Shown: positions 25,609 through 34,325 of the stretch, one piece after another | Numbering within the stretch: the stretch's first letter is position 1 | Layout: every line of letters starts with the position of its first letter | Assembly (NCBI RefSeq): GCF_027286305.1 | Contig: NZ_CP114599.1 | Coordinates: 1,364,001-1,428,000 of the forward strand | Reading direction: 5' to 3' | Length of the DNA stretch: 64,000 nt | From: Phenylobacterium sp. NIBR 498073 | GTDB lineage: Bacteria > Pseudomonadota > Alphaproteobacteria > Caulobacterales > Caulobacteraceae | The notes under the pieces: generated by a model | Seen by the model: the letters and a program-made list of their open reading frames with translations, nothing else | What the model was told of the DNA's origin: nothing | Database searches by the model: none | Position numbers and translations under genes: made by a program

Positions 25609-26829
25609 TCAGGCCCGCAGGGGCACGATCTCGGCGGCGCTGCGCTGGGCGACCAGTTCCCCGTAGAGCCGCGTCAGACCCTCGAAGGTGTTGTCCCAGC
25701 GATGGCGTTGTTCGGCGCGACGCCGGGCGGCGCGCTTCACATGCTCGAGGTCGCGGGCGAACAGCGCCTCGATCGCCTCGGCCATTCCGGCCGGATCGAC
25801 GCTGGCGGCGCGCTGGCCGACACGCTCGTCGATGAGTTCGGAAATGCCGCCGCGGGAAGGGCCGACCACCGGCAGCCCAGCGGCCAAGGCCTCCAGCACC
25901 ACCAGGCCGAACGGCTCGTTCTCGTTGGCGTGCACCAGGGCGTCGCAACTGGCGATGACCCCGGCCAGCTTCACCGGATCGCGCTCGTAGCCCATGGGGA
26001 TCACACGCGGCGAATAGTGGGCGTCTTTGGCCGCGCCGACCAGCAGCAGGTAGTAGGGCGCACCCAGTCGCTCGACCGCGCAGATCAGGCTCTCGATGTT
26101 CTTTTCGCGCGCGGGGCGTCCGGCGAACACCAGCAGCCGCGCGTCCGCCGGCAAGCCGAGGCGGCGCTTCAGCCGCTCGCCGTCCGCCCGACTGGGGTGG
26201 AACAGGTCGGTGTCGACTCCCAGCATCTGCACGCTGACCTTCTCGACCCCGGCCTCCGAGAGGCGCTGGGCGATGTGTCGGCTCGGGGCGACCACCCGGT
26301 CGAAGCGCTGGAAGGTGGCGGCCCAGTGCTTCATGGCCGGCGCTTCGGCCCACTCTCCGAAGTGCAGGGCGGCCAGGGCGGCCGCGTCGGTATGGCAGAA
26401 GCCGACCACCGGCACGCCGAGCGCCTCGCCGGCGTCGAGCGCCGCGTGGCCGGGCACGAACATGTCGCCGGCCTCGATGATATCGGGCTCCAGCATCCGG
26501 ATTACGGTTTCCCACTTCGTGGTCGAGGCGGGCATCCGGTAGCCGTCGCCGAACGGCAGCCGGGCGGCGGCGACGCTGACGATCCCATGGGCAGCCAGGC
26601 CGGTGGTCGGGCCGGGTACGACCATGGTGTGGCTGATGTCCGGCCGGCGCTTGGCCAGCCAGTCGCGCTTCTGATGCAGGTATCGTTTCACGCCGCCCGA
26701 GCGCGGCGCGTACATCATGGTGGTGTCGATCAGGTGGAAACCCATGCGACCCGGTGCACCAAAATGCGGAGCTTCTGTCGGATCGAGTCGTATCAGATTC
26801 TCAGAGCGCGAGTCGGTGACGTCGAACAC
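25609..26829 (-). CDS. GT4-family glycosyltransferase
   Basis: A 406-residue GT-B glycosyltransferase. The N-terminal acceptor domain has the glycine-rich SGGVKRYLHQ loop near residues 43-52. The C-terminal donor domain shows LLVFAGRPAREKNIESLI, the nucleotide-sugar site HANENEPFGLVVLEALAAGLPVV with the paired glutamates, and GGISELI. These are hallmarks of retaining GT4 enzymes such as mannosyl- or glucosyltransferases. No membrane segment; probably peripheral at the inner membrane. A strong purine-rich ribosome site (GAGGGAGG) precedes the ATG. No other glycan genes lie nearby, so the product is unknown. Confidence 0.88.
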   Translation of the reverse strand: MFDVTDSRSENLIRLDPTEAPHFGAPGRMGFHLIDTTMMYAPRSGGVKRYLHQKRDWLAKRRPDISHTMVVPGPTTGLAAHGIVSVAAARLPFGDGYRMPASTTKWETVIRMLEPDIIEAGDMFVPGHAALDAGEALGVPVVGFCHTDAAALAALHFGEWAEAPAMKHWAATFQRFDRVVAPSRHIAQRLSEAGVEKVSVQMLGVDTDLFHPSRADGERLKRRLGLPADARLLVFAGRPAREKNIESLICAVERLGAPYYLLLVGAAKDAHYSPRVIPMGYERDPVKLAGVIASCDALVHANENEPFGLVVLEALAAGLPVVGPSRGGISELIDERVGQRAASVDPAGMAEAIEALFARDLEHVKRAARRRAEQRHRWDNTFEGLTRLYGELVAQRSAAEIVPLRA

Positions 26830-26946
26830 TCGCCGCCTCCCTCTTGTTGGACTGAGGGCTAACGAACGGGCGAGGGATTGGTTTCTGATCGGGAGGAATT
26901 GGCCGGGGCCGCCGATCGGCGCGCCGCGGCGCCGGCCGGCGGGAGA

Positions 26947-28758
26947 TTAGTCCGCCCGCGGCTCGGCCTCTCCCGCGGCGCGGACCAACTGCACGAATTC
27001 GGCGCGGACGCCGAACGGGTCGTCGCCGCGGGCGCTCTGCGCCAGCGCGGCCACGTCGTTCCAGCCATAGCCGGCGTCGACACGCGGGTCGGCCTTGAGC
27101 ATCTGGCCGAAGGCGGCGACGGCCAGGGCCCAGCGGGTCGCTTCGGGCGCGGCCTGCACAGTCGGATAGACGTCGCGCGCCCCGATCGGACGTTCGATCA
27201 GATTCGAGGTCGCGCCGCCGGGCAGCTTGTAGCGGATCTTCAGGTAGGCGAACTCGCGCGCGCCGGCGGGGGCGGCGGCCGGCTCGGCCGCGCCGTAGCG
27301 CAGGCGATCGCTGGAACCGCGTGCGCCGGCGGGGGTGATCTCATAGAGGGCGGTGACGGAGGCGCGTGAACCGACCTCTCCGGCGTCCACCTGGTCGTTG
27401 TTGAAGTCCTCTCGCTGCAGCATCCGGGTTTCGTAGCCGATCAGCCGGTACTCGCTGACGGTCGCCGGATTGAATTCGACCTGCACCTTCACGTCATCGG
27501 CGATAGGGAACAGCGAGCTGGCGAAGTCGTCCCGCAGCAGCTTGCGCGCCTCATTCAGGGTGTCGATGTAGGCCGCTGTCCCGTTGCCGTTCTGAGCCAG
27601 GGCCTGCATCATCACGTCGTTGTAGTTGCCGCGACCGAAGCCGTAGACCGACAGATAGGTCCCTTCCTTGCGCTTGGCGGCGACCAGGTCCTTGAGCTTG
27701 GCGGGATCGGCGACGCCGACGTTGAAGTCGCCGTCGGTCATCAGGATCACCCGGTTGACCGCCTTCGGATCGAAGTTCTGCTTGGCCAGATCGTAGGCGA
27801 GATTCAGGCCTTCGCCGCCGGCGGTGGAGCCTCCGGCGCGCAAGGCGCCGAGCGCGCAGCGAACCTTCAGCTTGCTCCGTCCGTCGGTGGGGGCGAGCAC
27901 CGCGCCGGCCGACCCGGCATAGGCGACGATGGCCACGCGGTCCTGAGGGCGCAACTGGTCCACCAGCAAGTTCAGCGACTTGATCGCCAGCGGCAGCCGA
28001 TCCTCGCTCCACATCGAGCCGGAGGTGTCGACCAGGAAGACCAGGTTCAGCGGCGGCTCGGAAGTGCGCGGCAGATCGTAGCCCTGCAGCCCGATGTGCA
28101 CGATCTGGCGGTCCTTCGCCCAGGGCGAGGGCGTCACGGCGACATAGGGGCGGAACGGCGTCGTCCGGTCGGCGGGCAGGGCGTAGCCGTAGTCGAAGTA
28201 GTTGACCAACTCCTCGACCCGGACGGCGTCGCTCGGCGGTCGCGCGCCGTCGTTCAGGAAGCGTCGGACATTGGCGTAGGAGGCGGTGTCGACGTCGACC
28301 GAGAAGGTGGAGACGGGTTCCTCCGCCACGCGCTTGATCGGATTGGCCTGGACACCGGGATAACGCTCCGTGTCCATCGACGGGTGCAACGACGGTCCCG
28401 GCAGGACAACCGCCGGGCGCGGCGGCGCGGGCGGCATGGCCATGCGGGATTCCGCTTGGTCTGCGCGCTTCTGCACCGGCGGCACCGGTAGCGGCGGGAC
28501 CCGCAGTTCCTCGACCGATCGGGGCAAGGACATGGGCGGCGGCGCCGGCATCGGCGCCGCGCGATAGGCCTGGCGCGGCAGCGCGCCGCTATATCCGGCC
28601 GGCTGGGCGGGGAAGCCCAACGCCTCGCAGGCGGCCGGGGTCGGAACGCCGTCGCGAATCGCTGGCCGCGCCTGGGACGCGGTCGGGGCGGCGGCGAGCG
28701 TCGTCAGCGCCGCCAGGCTGGTGACGGAGGCGCTACGCAACATCTTACGCACGGACAT
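26947..28758 (-). CDS. Secreted VWA-domain protein, YfbK type
   Basis: A 603-residue exported protein. The start at 28758 begins a signal peptide (MSVRKMLRSASVTSLAALTT, cleavage near SQA) and has GAGAGG upstream; an earlier in-frame ATG would bury it. A Pro/Met-rich linker follows to about residue 130, then an N-terminal domain (DTASYANVRRFLNDG), then the von Willebrand A domain with a complete MIDAS motif (LVDTSGSMW at about 243, TDGDFNVG later). The C-terminal region matches the DUF3520-type tail of E. coli YfbK (EFAYLKIRYKLPGG, ERPIGARD). The molecular role is unknown; probably metal-dependent protein binding in the envelope. Confidence 0.85.
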   Translation of the reverse strand: MSVRKMLRSASVTSLAALTTLAAAPTASQARPAIRDGVPTPAACEALGFPAQPAGYSGALPRQAYRAAPMPAPPPMSLPRSVEELRVPPLPVPPVQKRADQAESRMAMPPAPPRPAVVLPGPSLHPSMDTERYPGVQANPIKRVAEEPVSTFSVDVDTASYANVRRFLNDGARPPSDAVRVEELVNYFDYGYALPADRTTPFRPYVAVTPSPWAKDRQIVHIGLQGYDLPRTSEPPLNLVFLVDTSGSMWSEDRLPLAIKSLNLLVDQLRPQDRVAIVAYAGSAGAVLAPTDGRSKLKVRCALGALRAGGSTAGGEGLNLAYDLAKQNFDPKAVNRVILMTDGDFNVGVADPAKLKDLVAAKRKEGTYLSVYGFGRGNYNDVMMQALAQNGNGTAAYIDTLNEARKLLRDDFASSLFPIADDVKVQVEFNPATVSEYRLIGYETRMLQREDFNNDQVDAGEVGSRASVTALYEITPAGARGSSDRLRYGAAEPAAAPAGAREFAYLKIRYKLPGGATSNLIERPIGARDVYPTVQAAPEATRWALAVAAFGQMLKADPRVDAGYGWNDVAALAQSARGDDPFGVRAEFVQLVRAAGEAEPRAD

Positions 28759-28885
28759 GGCGAACCTCTCGGTTGGGATCCATGGCGCAGCTTGGCGCGC
28801 GGCCTGCGGCGAAATGTCGGCGCCATCGCGACCTGTGCGAGGCATCACAACTACGTCAGGCATTTGCGAATAGGTCTCATAAGCG

Positions 28886-28940
28886 ATTGCATCTGAGTTC
28901 GAGCGTGTTAGTGCGACCTAATCGCATGTAGCTTGAGCGT
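28886..28940 (+). repeat. Imperfect direct repeat upstream of the TonB receptor
   Basis: Two similar segments of about 20 bp, 28886-28906 and 28921-28940, share the pattern ATNGCAT....G.TT.GAGCGT and are spaced 35 bp start to start. They lie between the divergent VWA and TonB-receptor genes, the second ending 11 bp before the receptor start codon. They could bind a metal or nutrient regulator, but the sequence does not fit a Fur box I recognise. Confidence 0.4.
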
Positions 28941-28951
28941 AGGGGATAGCT

Positions 28952-31147
28952 TTGTTCGCGCCGATTACCCGTGCCCTGGTGAGGACTAGCGCGGGCGTTT
29001 GCCTCGCCTTTTCCGGCGGCGCCGCCTTCGCAGAGGTCGAGGCCGAGGATCACCGCGGGCCCCCAGCGGTTCGAGCGGTCAGCGCTGACAGCGCGGCCAG
29101 CGACGTCAATGACGTCGAAGGCGTCGTCGTCACCGCCGCCGGCTTCGAGCAGAAGATCGTCGAGGCGCCGGCGAGCGTGACCGTGATCTCCCGTACCGAA
29201 CTGCAGCAAATGCGGGCCACCAACCTGGCCGAGGTCCTCTCGACCGTGGAGGGGGTCGACGTCGGCGGTTCGGTCGGCAAGACCGGCGGGCTCAACATCA
29301 ACATCCGCGGCATGGGCAGCGACTACACGCTGATCCTGATCGACGGCCGCCGCCAGAACACCGCCGGCAGCGTCACGCCGAACGGCTTTGGCGAAACCTC
29401 GACCAGTTTCCTGCCGCCGGTCAGCGCCATCGAGCGGATCGAGGTGGTCCGCGGGCCGGTCTCGACGCTGTATGGCTCGGACGCCATGGGCGGGGTCGTG
29501 AACATCATCACCCGCAAGGTCGGCGAAAGCTGGGGCGGCTCGGTCACCCTGGACGGCACCCTGCAGGGCGACGATGAGTTCGGGAACATCTACGGCGGCA
29601 ACCTCTACGTCAGCGGACCGCTGGTCCCGGGCCTGCTTGGCCTGACCCTGCGCGGCTCGTTCGTCGATCGCGAGGCCTCGACCCTGACCTTCGAGAACGT
29701 CAACGGCCAGCCGACGCCGGTGGCCGGTTTCGGCCGCAGCCCCACCAAGAGCGAGGTCCGCGGCTATGGCGCGCGGCTGAGCTGGACGCCGACCGACGAC
29801 ATGGACTTCTGGCTGGACGCCGATGTCGGAACCCAGTGGTACGACAACTCCAAGGGCCAGATGGGCACCAACACCACGGCGGGCGGCTACGCCGACGCCC
29901 TGGAGTTCAACCGCCAGCAGTACGCCCTGGCTCACAACTGGCGCCTGCCGTTCGGCGTGCTGGAAAGCAATCTTTCGCGCGGAATCACCGAGACCAAGGG
30001 CCGGATCATTCCCAACGGCGTGAAGGGCGCCGGCGGCCCGCGGACGCTGGAGTCGACCAACACCATCTTCGACACCAAGTTCTATTCGCAATGGCGCGAC
30101 CACACGTTCACGGTCGGCGGCCAATACTGGGACGCCGAGATGGTCGACGGCGTGGCCCCGGGCGCCTTCGAACACCAGCAATGGGCGATCTACGCCGAGG
30201 ACGAGTGGCGCTTCACCGAGACGCTCGCCCTGACGCTCGGGGCCCGGCACGACGACCACAGCAAGTTCGGCGGACATTTCAGCCCGCGTGCCTATCTGGT
30301 CTGGAACCCCAATCCGCACTGGACGCTGAAGGGCGGCGTCAGCCAGGGCTTCAAGACCCCGCGGCTGGAGCAGCTGGCCAGCGGCATCAACGGCTTCGGC
30401 GCCCAGGGCCGCCTGCCGCTGCTGGGCACCCCGACCCTGACGCCTGAGACCAGCACCAGCAGCGAGATCGGCGTCTACTACGACAGCCTGGAAGGCTTCT
30501 CGGCGAACCTCACGGTCTTCGACAACCAGTTCAAGGATAAGATCGCCACCGGCGTTCCGGTCGCCAACTGCAGCGCCGGCATGACCCAGGCCCAGTACAA
30601 TTCCGGCGCCGGGCGTCCGGCCGGCTGCGTCGATGTCGGCTTCTTCCCCGGCTACCCGACCTTCGGCCAGAGCGTGAACATCGACGAGGCCGTGACCCGC
30701 GGCGTCGAAATGGCGATGCGCGCCCGTTTCCTTGAGGCTTGGACCCTCAGCGCCAACTACACCTATACCGACAGCGAGCAGAAGAGCGGCGCGGCGGCCG
30801 GCCAGAAGCTGACCGACACCCCCGAGCACATGGCCAACGCCGACCTGCGCTGGCAGGCGACCGACCGGCTGACGGCCTGGCTTCGGGGCGAGTACCGGAG
30901 CGAACGGTTCCGCAGCGACGCGCCGGCGCGCGCGGCGCTTGGCGACTTCAAGGCCTACAGCCTGTTCCACGTCGGCGGCTCGTTCCAGGTGACCGAGCAC
31001 GTGACGGTCAACGCGACAATCTACAACCTGTTCGACAGGGACTTCGTGCGCCTGCTGCCGTACGGCTCGCCGGTCGCCTACGGCGCCGAGTACACCAACA
31101 ACCAGGAGCCGCGTCGCCTGTGGCTGTCGGTGAAGGTCGACTTCTAG
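28952..31147 (+). CDS. TonB-dependent outer-membrane receptor
   Basis: A 731-residue ligand-gated transporter that takes up a large nutrient, typically a siderophore, haem or cobalamin, using TonB energy. The TTG start at 28952 has AGGGG at 28941-28945 and opens a signal peptide ending AAFA. A TonB-box-like VEGVVVTA precedes the plug domain (ASVTVISRTELQQM, INIRGMGSDYTLILIDG, ERIEVVRGPVSTLYGSDAMGG). The 22-strand barrel ends with LWLSVKVDF, the terminal aromatic. The plug is of the CirA/FepA type. The substrate cannot be inferred safely. A strong terminator follows. Confidence 0.92.
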   Translation: MFAPITRALVRTSAGVCLAFSGGAAFAEVEAEDHRGPPAVRAVSADSAASDVNDVEGVVVTAAGFEQKIVEAPASVTVISRTELQQMRATNLAEVLSTVEGVDVGGSVGKTGGLNINIRGMGSDYTLILIDGRRQNTAGSVTPNGFGETSTSFLPPVSAIERIEVVRGPVSTLYGSDAMGGVVNIITRKVGESWGGSVTLDGTLQGDDEFGNIYGGNLYVSGPLVPGLLGLTLRGSFVDREASTLTFENVNGQPTPVAGFGRSPTKSEVRGYGARLSWTPTDDMDFWLDADVGTQWYDNSKGQMGTNTTAGGYADALEFNRQQYALAHNWRLPFGVLESNLSRGITETKGRIIPNGVKGAGGPRTLESTNTIFDTKFYSQWRDHTFTVGGQYWDAEMVDGVAPGAFEHQQWAIYAEDEWRFTETLALTLGARHDDHSKFGGHFSPRAYLVWNPNPHWTLKGGVSQGFKTPRLEQLASGINGFGAQGRLPLLGTPTLTPETSTSSEIGVYYDSLEGFSANLTVFDNQFKDKIATGVPVANCSAGMTQAQYNSGAGRPAGCVDVGFFPGYPTFGQSVNIDEAVTRGVEMAMRARFLEAWTLSANYTYTDSEQKSGAAAGQKLTDTPEHMANADLRWQATDRLTAWLRGEYRSERFRSDAPARAALGDFKAYSLFHVGGSFQVTEHVTVNATIYNLFDRDFVRLLPYGSPVAYGAEYTNNQEPRRLWLSVKVDF

Positions 31148-31171
31148 TCCGGGAGGCCGAGCGGACATGAG

Positions 31172-31203
31172 AAAGGCCGCGCCTGCTGGGCGCGGCCTTT
31201 TTT
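31172..31203 (+). terminator. Bidirectional terminator between the TonB receptor and csbD
   Basis: A perfect 9-bp G+C stem (31175-31183 with 31189-31197, loop TGCTG) is followed by six T residues on the plus strand and preceded by AAA. It lies 24 bp after the receptor stop and 16 bp before the end of the convergent csbD gene. Confidence 0.93.
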
Positions 31204-31218
31204 CATGCCGGGGCGTGG

Positions 31219-31401
31219 CTAGTGCTTGAGCGCGTTGCGCGCGGCCTCCTTGATGTCGCCGACGCCCTTCTGAATCTTGCCTTCGGTCTTCTCAAGGCCG
31301 CCCTCGGCTTCGAGACGGCGATTGCCTGTCGCCTTGCCCGCGGCCTGCTTGATGGAGCCAGCGGCTTCCTTGGCGGCGCCTTTGATCTGATCCTTGTGCA
31401 T
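31219..31401 (-). CDS. CsbD-family stress protein
   Basis: A 60-residue basic, hydrophilic protein. It begins MHKDQIKGAAKEAAGSIKQAAG, the CsbD signature, and continues with GNRRLEAEGGLEKTEGKIQKGVGDIKE, the family's repeat. CsbD proteins are induced by general stress in many bacteria and are poorly understood. The ATG at 31401 is preferred over the GTG at 31404 because GAGGAG stands six bases ahead. Confidence 0.9.
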   Translation of the reverse strand: MHKDQIKGAAKEAAGSIKQAAGKATGNRRLEAEGGLEKTEGKIQKGVGDIKEAARNALKH

Positions 31402-31404
31402 CAC

Positions 31405-31776
31405 GTACTCCTCGCAACTGGTGCGAAGGAGTACGCGGCGCGGCGGCGATCGTTCCCTGGCTCAGGTCGTGGCCGAGGCGATCCAGCAGCGCGCCGAACG
31501 CCGTCCGCGCCGCCTTGCGGGCGCTTGAATCCTCCAGCATCCGCCGCGCAACGTCGCCGCCTGCAATCGCCTGGCCGACTGGAGGCGGGCCGAAGAACAA
31601 CTGGCCGCGAAATGGTCGGGGCCCCGCCGCCCGCCTCTGTTCCTGCTCGAGGCGGGCGGCGTTTTTCTGCGGTGCGATGGGGCCTGAGAGTCCCGCACGT
31701 TGCACCTTGCGTCCGCGGCGGGTATCTCCCTCGTCGAATTCCCTGATCTTTTCGGCAGAGCGAGCGCGGACGCCTC
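31405..31776. other. Intergenic stretch before ettA, no confident gene
   Basis: About 370 bp between divergent csbD and ettA. A minus-strand frame covers much of it (31410-31705), but it runs on through csbD in another frame and has no recognisable domain or ribosome site. The only clear element is the hairpin at 31626-31666. Confidence 0.5.
31626..31666 (+). promoter_or_regulatory. Terminator-like hairpin in the ettA leader, candidate attenuator
   Basis: A perfect 11-bp stem, GCCGCCCGCCT (31626-31636) with its complement at 31650-31660, is followed by GTTTTT (31661-31666). It points along the plus strand, 111 bp ahead of the ettA ATG, and I see no plus-strand gene upstream that needs a terminator: the nearest, the TonB receptor, has its own. 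A premature terminator controlling ettA is therefore possible. It could instead end a small RNA. Confidence 0.5.
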
Positions 31777-33444
31777 ATGGCGCAGCAGTATATTTTCCAG
31801 ATGCAGGGCCTGACCAAGGCCTATCCCGGCGGCAAGAAGGTGTTCGAGAACATCTGGCTGTCGTTCTACTCCGACGCCAAGATCGGCGTGGTCGGGGTCA
31901 ACGGCTCGGGCAAGTCGACCCTGCTGAAGATCATGGCCGGGATCGACAAGGAGTTTAACGGCGAGGCCAAGGCCGCCGACGGCGTGAAGATGGGCTACCT
32001 GCAGCAGGAGCCGCACCTCGACGAACAGCTGAACGTCTGGGGCAACGTCATCGCCTGGTGCGAAGAAAAGAAGATCTTCGACCGCTACAACGAGATCGCC
32101 GCCAAGCTCGGCGAGGACTATTCCGACGAGCTGATGGAGGAGATGACCGCCCTCCAGGAGAAGATCGACGCCGGCGATCTGTGGGACATCGACAGCCGCG
32201 TCGAGATGGCCATGGACGCCCTGCGCTGCCCGCCGAACGATTGGCCGGTGGACAAGCTGTCGGGCGGTGAGAAGCGCCGCGTGGCGTTGGCTCGCCTGCT
32301 GCTCTCCAAGCCGGACATGCTGCTGCTCGACGAACCGACCAACCACCTGGACGCCGAGTCCGTGGCCTGGCTGCAGCATCACCTGGAAGCCTTCCCGGGC
32401 TGCGTTATCCTCGTCACCCACGACCGCTACTTCCTCGACCAGGTCACCAAGTGGACGCTGGAGCTCGATCGCGGCAAGGGCCACCCGCACGAGGGCAACT
32501 ACTCCAGCTGGCTGGAAGCCAAGACCAAGCGGATCGTCCAGGAGCAGTCGGAGTCCGAGGCCCGCCAGCGCGCCATGACCCGCGAACTGGAATGGGTGCG
32601 TTCGGGCGCCAAGGCCCGCCAGGCCAAGTCCAAGGCCCGTCTGGCCGCCTATGAGGACATGGTGCGCGAACAGGAGAACTCCCGTCAGGCGCAGACCTTC
32701 TCGACTATCCAGATTCCGCCGGGCCCGCGCCTGGGCAACGTGGTCATCGAGGCCAACAACCTGTCGAAGGCCTACGGCGACAAGGTGCTGTTCGAGAACC
32801 TCTCGTTCAGCCTGCCGCCGAACGGCATCGTCGGCGTCATCGGCCCTAACGGCGCCGGCAAATCGACGCTGTTCCGGATCATCACCGGTCAGGAGCAGCC
32901 CGACAGCGGGACCTTCCGTCTCGGCGAGACGGTGAAGCTCTCGTACGTGGACCAGAGCCGCGACGCGCTCGATCCCAACAAGACCATCTGGCAGGAGGTC
33001 TCCCAGGGCCTCGATATCCTCACGGTCGGCAAGCGCGAGATCAACACGCGCTCCTATGTGGGCTCGTTCAACTTCAAGGGCGGCGACCAGCAGAAGAAGG
33101 TCGGCCTGCTGTCGGGCGGTGAGCGCAACCGCGTCCACCTGGCCAAGACCCTGACCACCGGCGGCAACGTCATCCTGCTCGACGAACCGACCAACGACCT
33201 GGACATCGAAACCCTGCAGAACCTCGAAGAGGCGCTGGAGGAATTCGCCGGCTGCGCCGTGGTTATCTCCCACGACCGCTGGTTCCTCGACCGTCTGGCC
33301 ACCCACATCTTGGCCTTCGAAGGCGACAGCCACGTCGAGTGGTTCGAAGGCAACTTCGAAGCCTACGAAGAGGACAAGAAGCGCCGCCTGGGCGCCGACA
33401 GCCTGATCCCGCACCGGATCAAGTTCCAGAAGTTCACGCGCTAG
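31777..33444 (+). CDS. ettA: Energy-dependent translational throttle EttA (ABC-F)
   Basis: A 555-residue soluble ABC-F ATPase that binds the ribosomal E site and gates the first elongation steps according to ATP level. Two ABC cassettes are present: Walker [10 protein letters not shown] at residues 40-48 and GPNGAGKST near 357-365; signatures LSGGEKRRV and LSGGERNRV; Walker [12 protein letters not shown] and [11 protein letters not shown]. Between them is the charged PtIM linker, including [24 protein letters not shown]. Length and linker are those of EttA rather than Uup. A terminator follows at 33469. Confidence 0.95.
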   Translation: MAQQYIFQMQGLTKAYPGGKKVFENIWLSFYSDAKIGVVGVNGSGKSTLLKIMAGIDKEFNGEAKAADGVKMGYLQQEPHLDEQLNVWGNVIAWCEEKKIFDRYNEIAAKLGEDYSDELMEEMTALQEKIDAGDLWDIDSRVEMAMDALRCPPNDWPVDKLSGGEKRRVALARLLLSKPDMLLLDEPTNHLDAESVAWLQHHLEAFPGCVILVTHDRYFLDQVTKWTLELDRGKGHPHEGNYSSWLEAKTKRIVQEQSESEARQRAMTRELEWVRSGAKARQAKSKARLAAYEDMVREQENSRQAQTFSTIQIPPGPRLGNVVIEANNLSKAYGDKVLFENLSFSLPPNGIVGVIGPNGAGKSTLFRIITGQEQPDSGTFRLGETVKLSYVDQSRDALDPNKTIWQEVSQGLDILTVGKREINTRSYVGSFNFKGGDQQKKVGLLSGGERNRVHLAKTLTTGGNVILLDEPTNDLDIETLQNLEEALEEFAGCAVVISHDRWFLDRLATHILAFEGDSHVEWFEGNFEAYEEDKKRRLGADSLIPHRIKFQKFTR

Positions 33445-33468
33445 ACGAGAGCTTCAACCAAACGATTG

Positions 33469-33493
33469 GGCCGGCGGAGACGCCGGCCTTTTT
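33469..33493 (+). terminator. Terminator after ettA
   Basis: GGCCGGCG (33469-33476), loop GAGA, CGCCGGCC (33481-33488), then TTTTT. It starts 24 bp after the ettA stop and just before the end of the convergent dioxygenase gene. Confidence 0.92.
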
Positions 33494-33498
33494 CGTTC

Positions 33499-34290
33499 CT
33501 AGGCGGCGCGGCCCACCACCACGCCGGTCATGCTGATGGCGCCCAGGTCGATGGCGTCGTTGAAGAACCTCACGGCGTCGTCCTGGCCCTGCGCCCCCAG
33601 TACATAGAGCAGCGGCAGGTAGTGCTCGTCGGTCGGGATCGACAGACGAGCGTCCTGGCCCAGGCTCATCCAGTCGATCAGCGGGCCGTGATCGTGGGCG
33701 GCGATCAGTTCCTTGACCGTTTCGTTGAAGCGGTCGGCCCAGTCGAGCGGCTCGGCGCTCTGGGCGCGGATCGCCAAGCGCAGGTTGTGCACCCAGTCGC
33801 CGGATCCGATGATCAGCACGCCTTCGTCGCGCAGTTCCGCCAGCCTGCGCCCCAGGTCGTAGTGGAACTGCGGCGGTTGGCGCAGGTCAATGGAGAGCTG
33901 CAGCACCGGAATGTCGGCCTGCGGGAACATGTGCATCAGCACCGACCAGGCCCCGTGATCGAGGCCCCAGTCGTGGTCATGCCGCACCAGAACCGGCGTC
34001 AGCAGGTCGCTGACCCGCTCGACCAGCCAGGCGTCGCCGGGCGCCGGGTACTGGATGTCGTAGAGCGGCTTGGGGAAGCCGTAGAAGTCGTGGATCGTGC
34101 GCGGCTGGCTCATCGCCGTGATCGCGGTCTCCTCGACGTACCAGTGCGCCGAGACGCAGAGGATCGCCTTGGGCCGCGGCAGGCTGTCGCCGAGCTCGCG
34201 CCAGGTCCGCGCATAATCGCCGCCGAGGGCGTTCATCGGGCTGCCGTGGCCGACGAAGATCGCCGGCATATGGGGGACGCGTTCGCTCAT
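33499..34290 (-). CDS. ygiD: Extradiol dioxygenase, DODA/YgiD type
   Basis: A 263-residue non-haem metal dioxygenase of the LigB-like fold. Conserved metal-site regions are visible: MPAIFVGHGSPMNAL near the N-terminus (His 15), ILCVSAHWYVEE (His 49), and GSGDWVHNLRLA (His 177). E. coli YgiD cleaves the ring of L-DOPA in vitro; the natural substrate in bacteria is uncertain. Length is normal. The gene converges on ettA and starts 35 bp after the end of the MFS gene, so it may be read from the same transcript. Confidence 0.88.
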   Translation of the reverse strand: MSERVPHMPAIFVGHGSPMNALGGDYARTWRELGDSLPRPKAILCVSAHWYVEETAITAMSQPRTIHDFYGFPKPLYDIQYPAPGDAWLVERVSDLLTPVLVRHDHDWGLDHGAWSVLMHMFPQADIPVLQLSIDLRQPPQFHYDLGRRLAELRDEGVLIIGSGDWVHNLRLAIRAQSAEPLDWADRFNETVKELIAAHDHGPLIDWMSLGQDARLSIPTDEHYLPLLYVLGAQGQDDAVRFFNDAIDLGAISMTGVVVGRAA

Positions 34291-34325
34291 GACGCCCTTC
34301 TAGATCGGTGCAGCTTGGTCGCTCG

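Noticed and set aside
31410..31705. Minus-strand frame upstream of csbD with a helix-like segment
   Set aside because: It runs through csbD in a different frame, has no ribosome site, and contains the ettA-leader hairpin.
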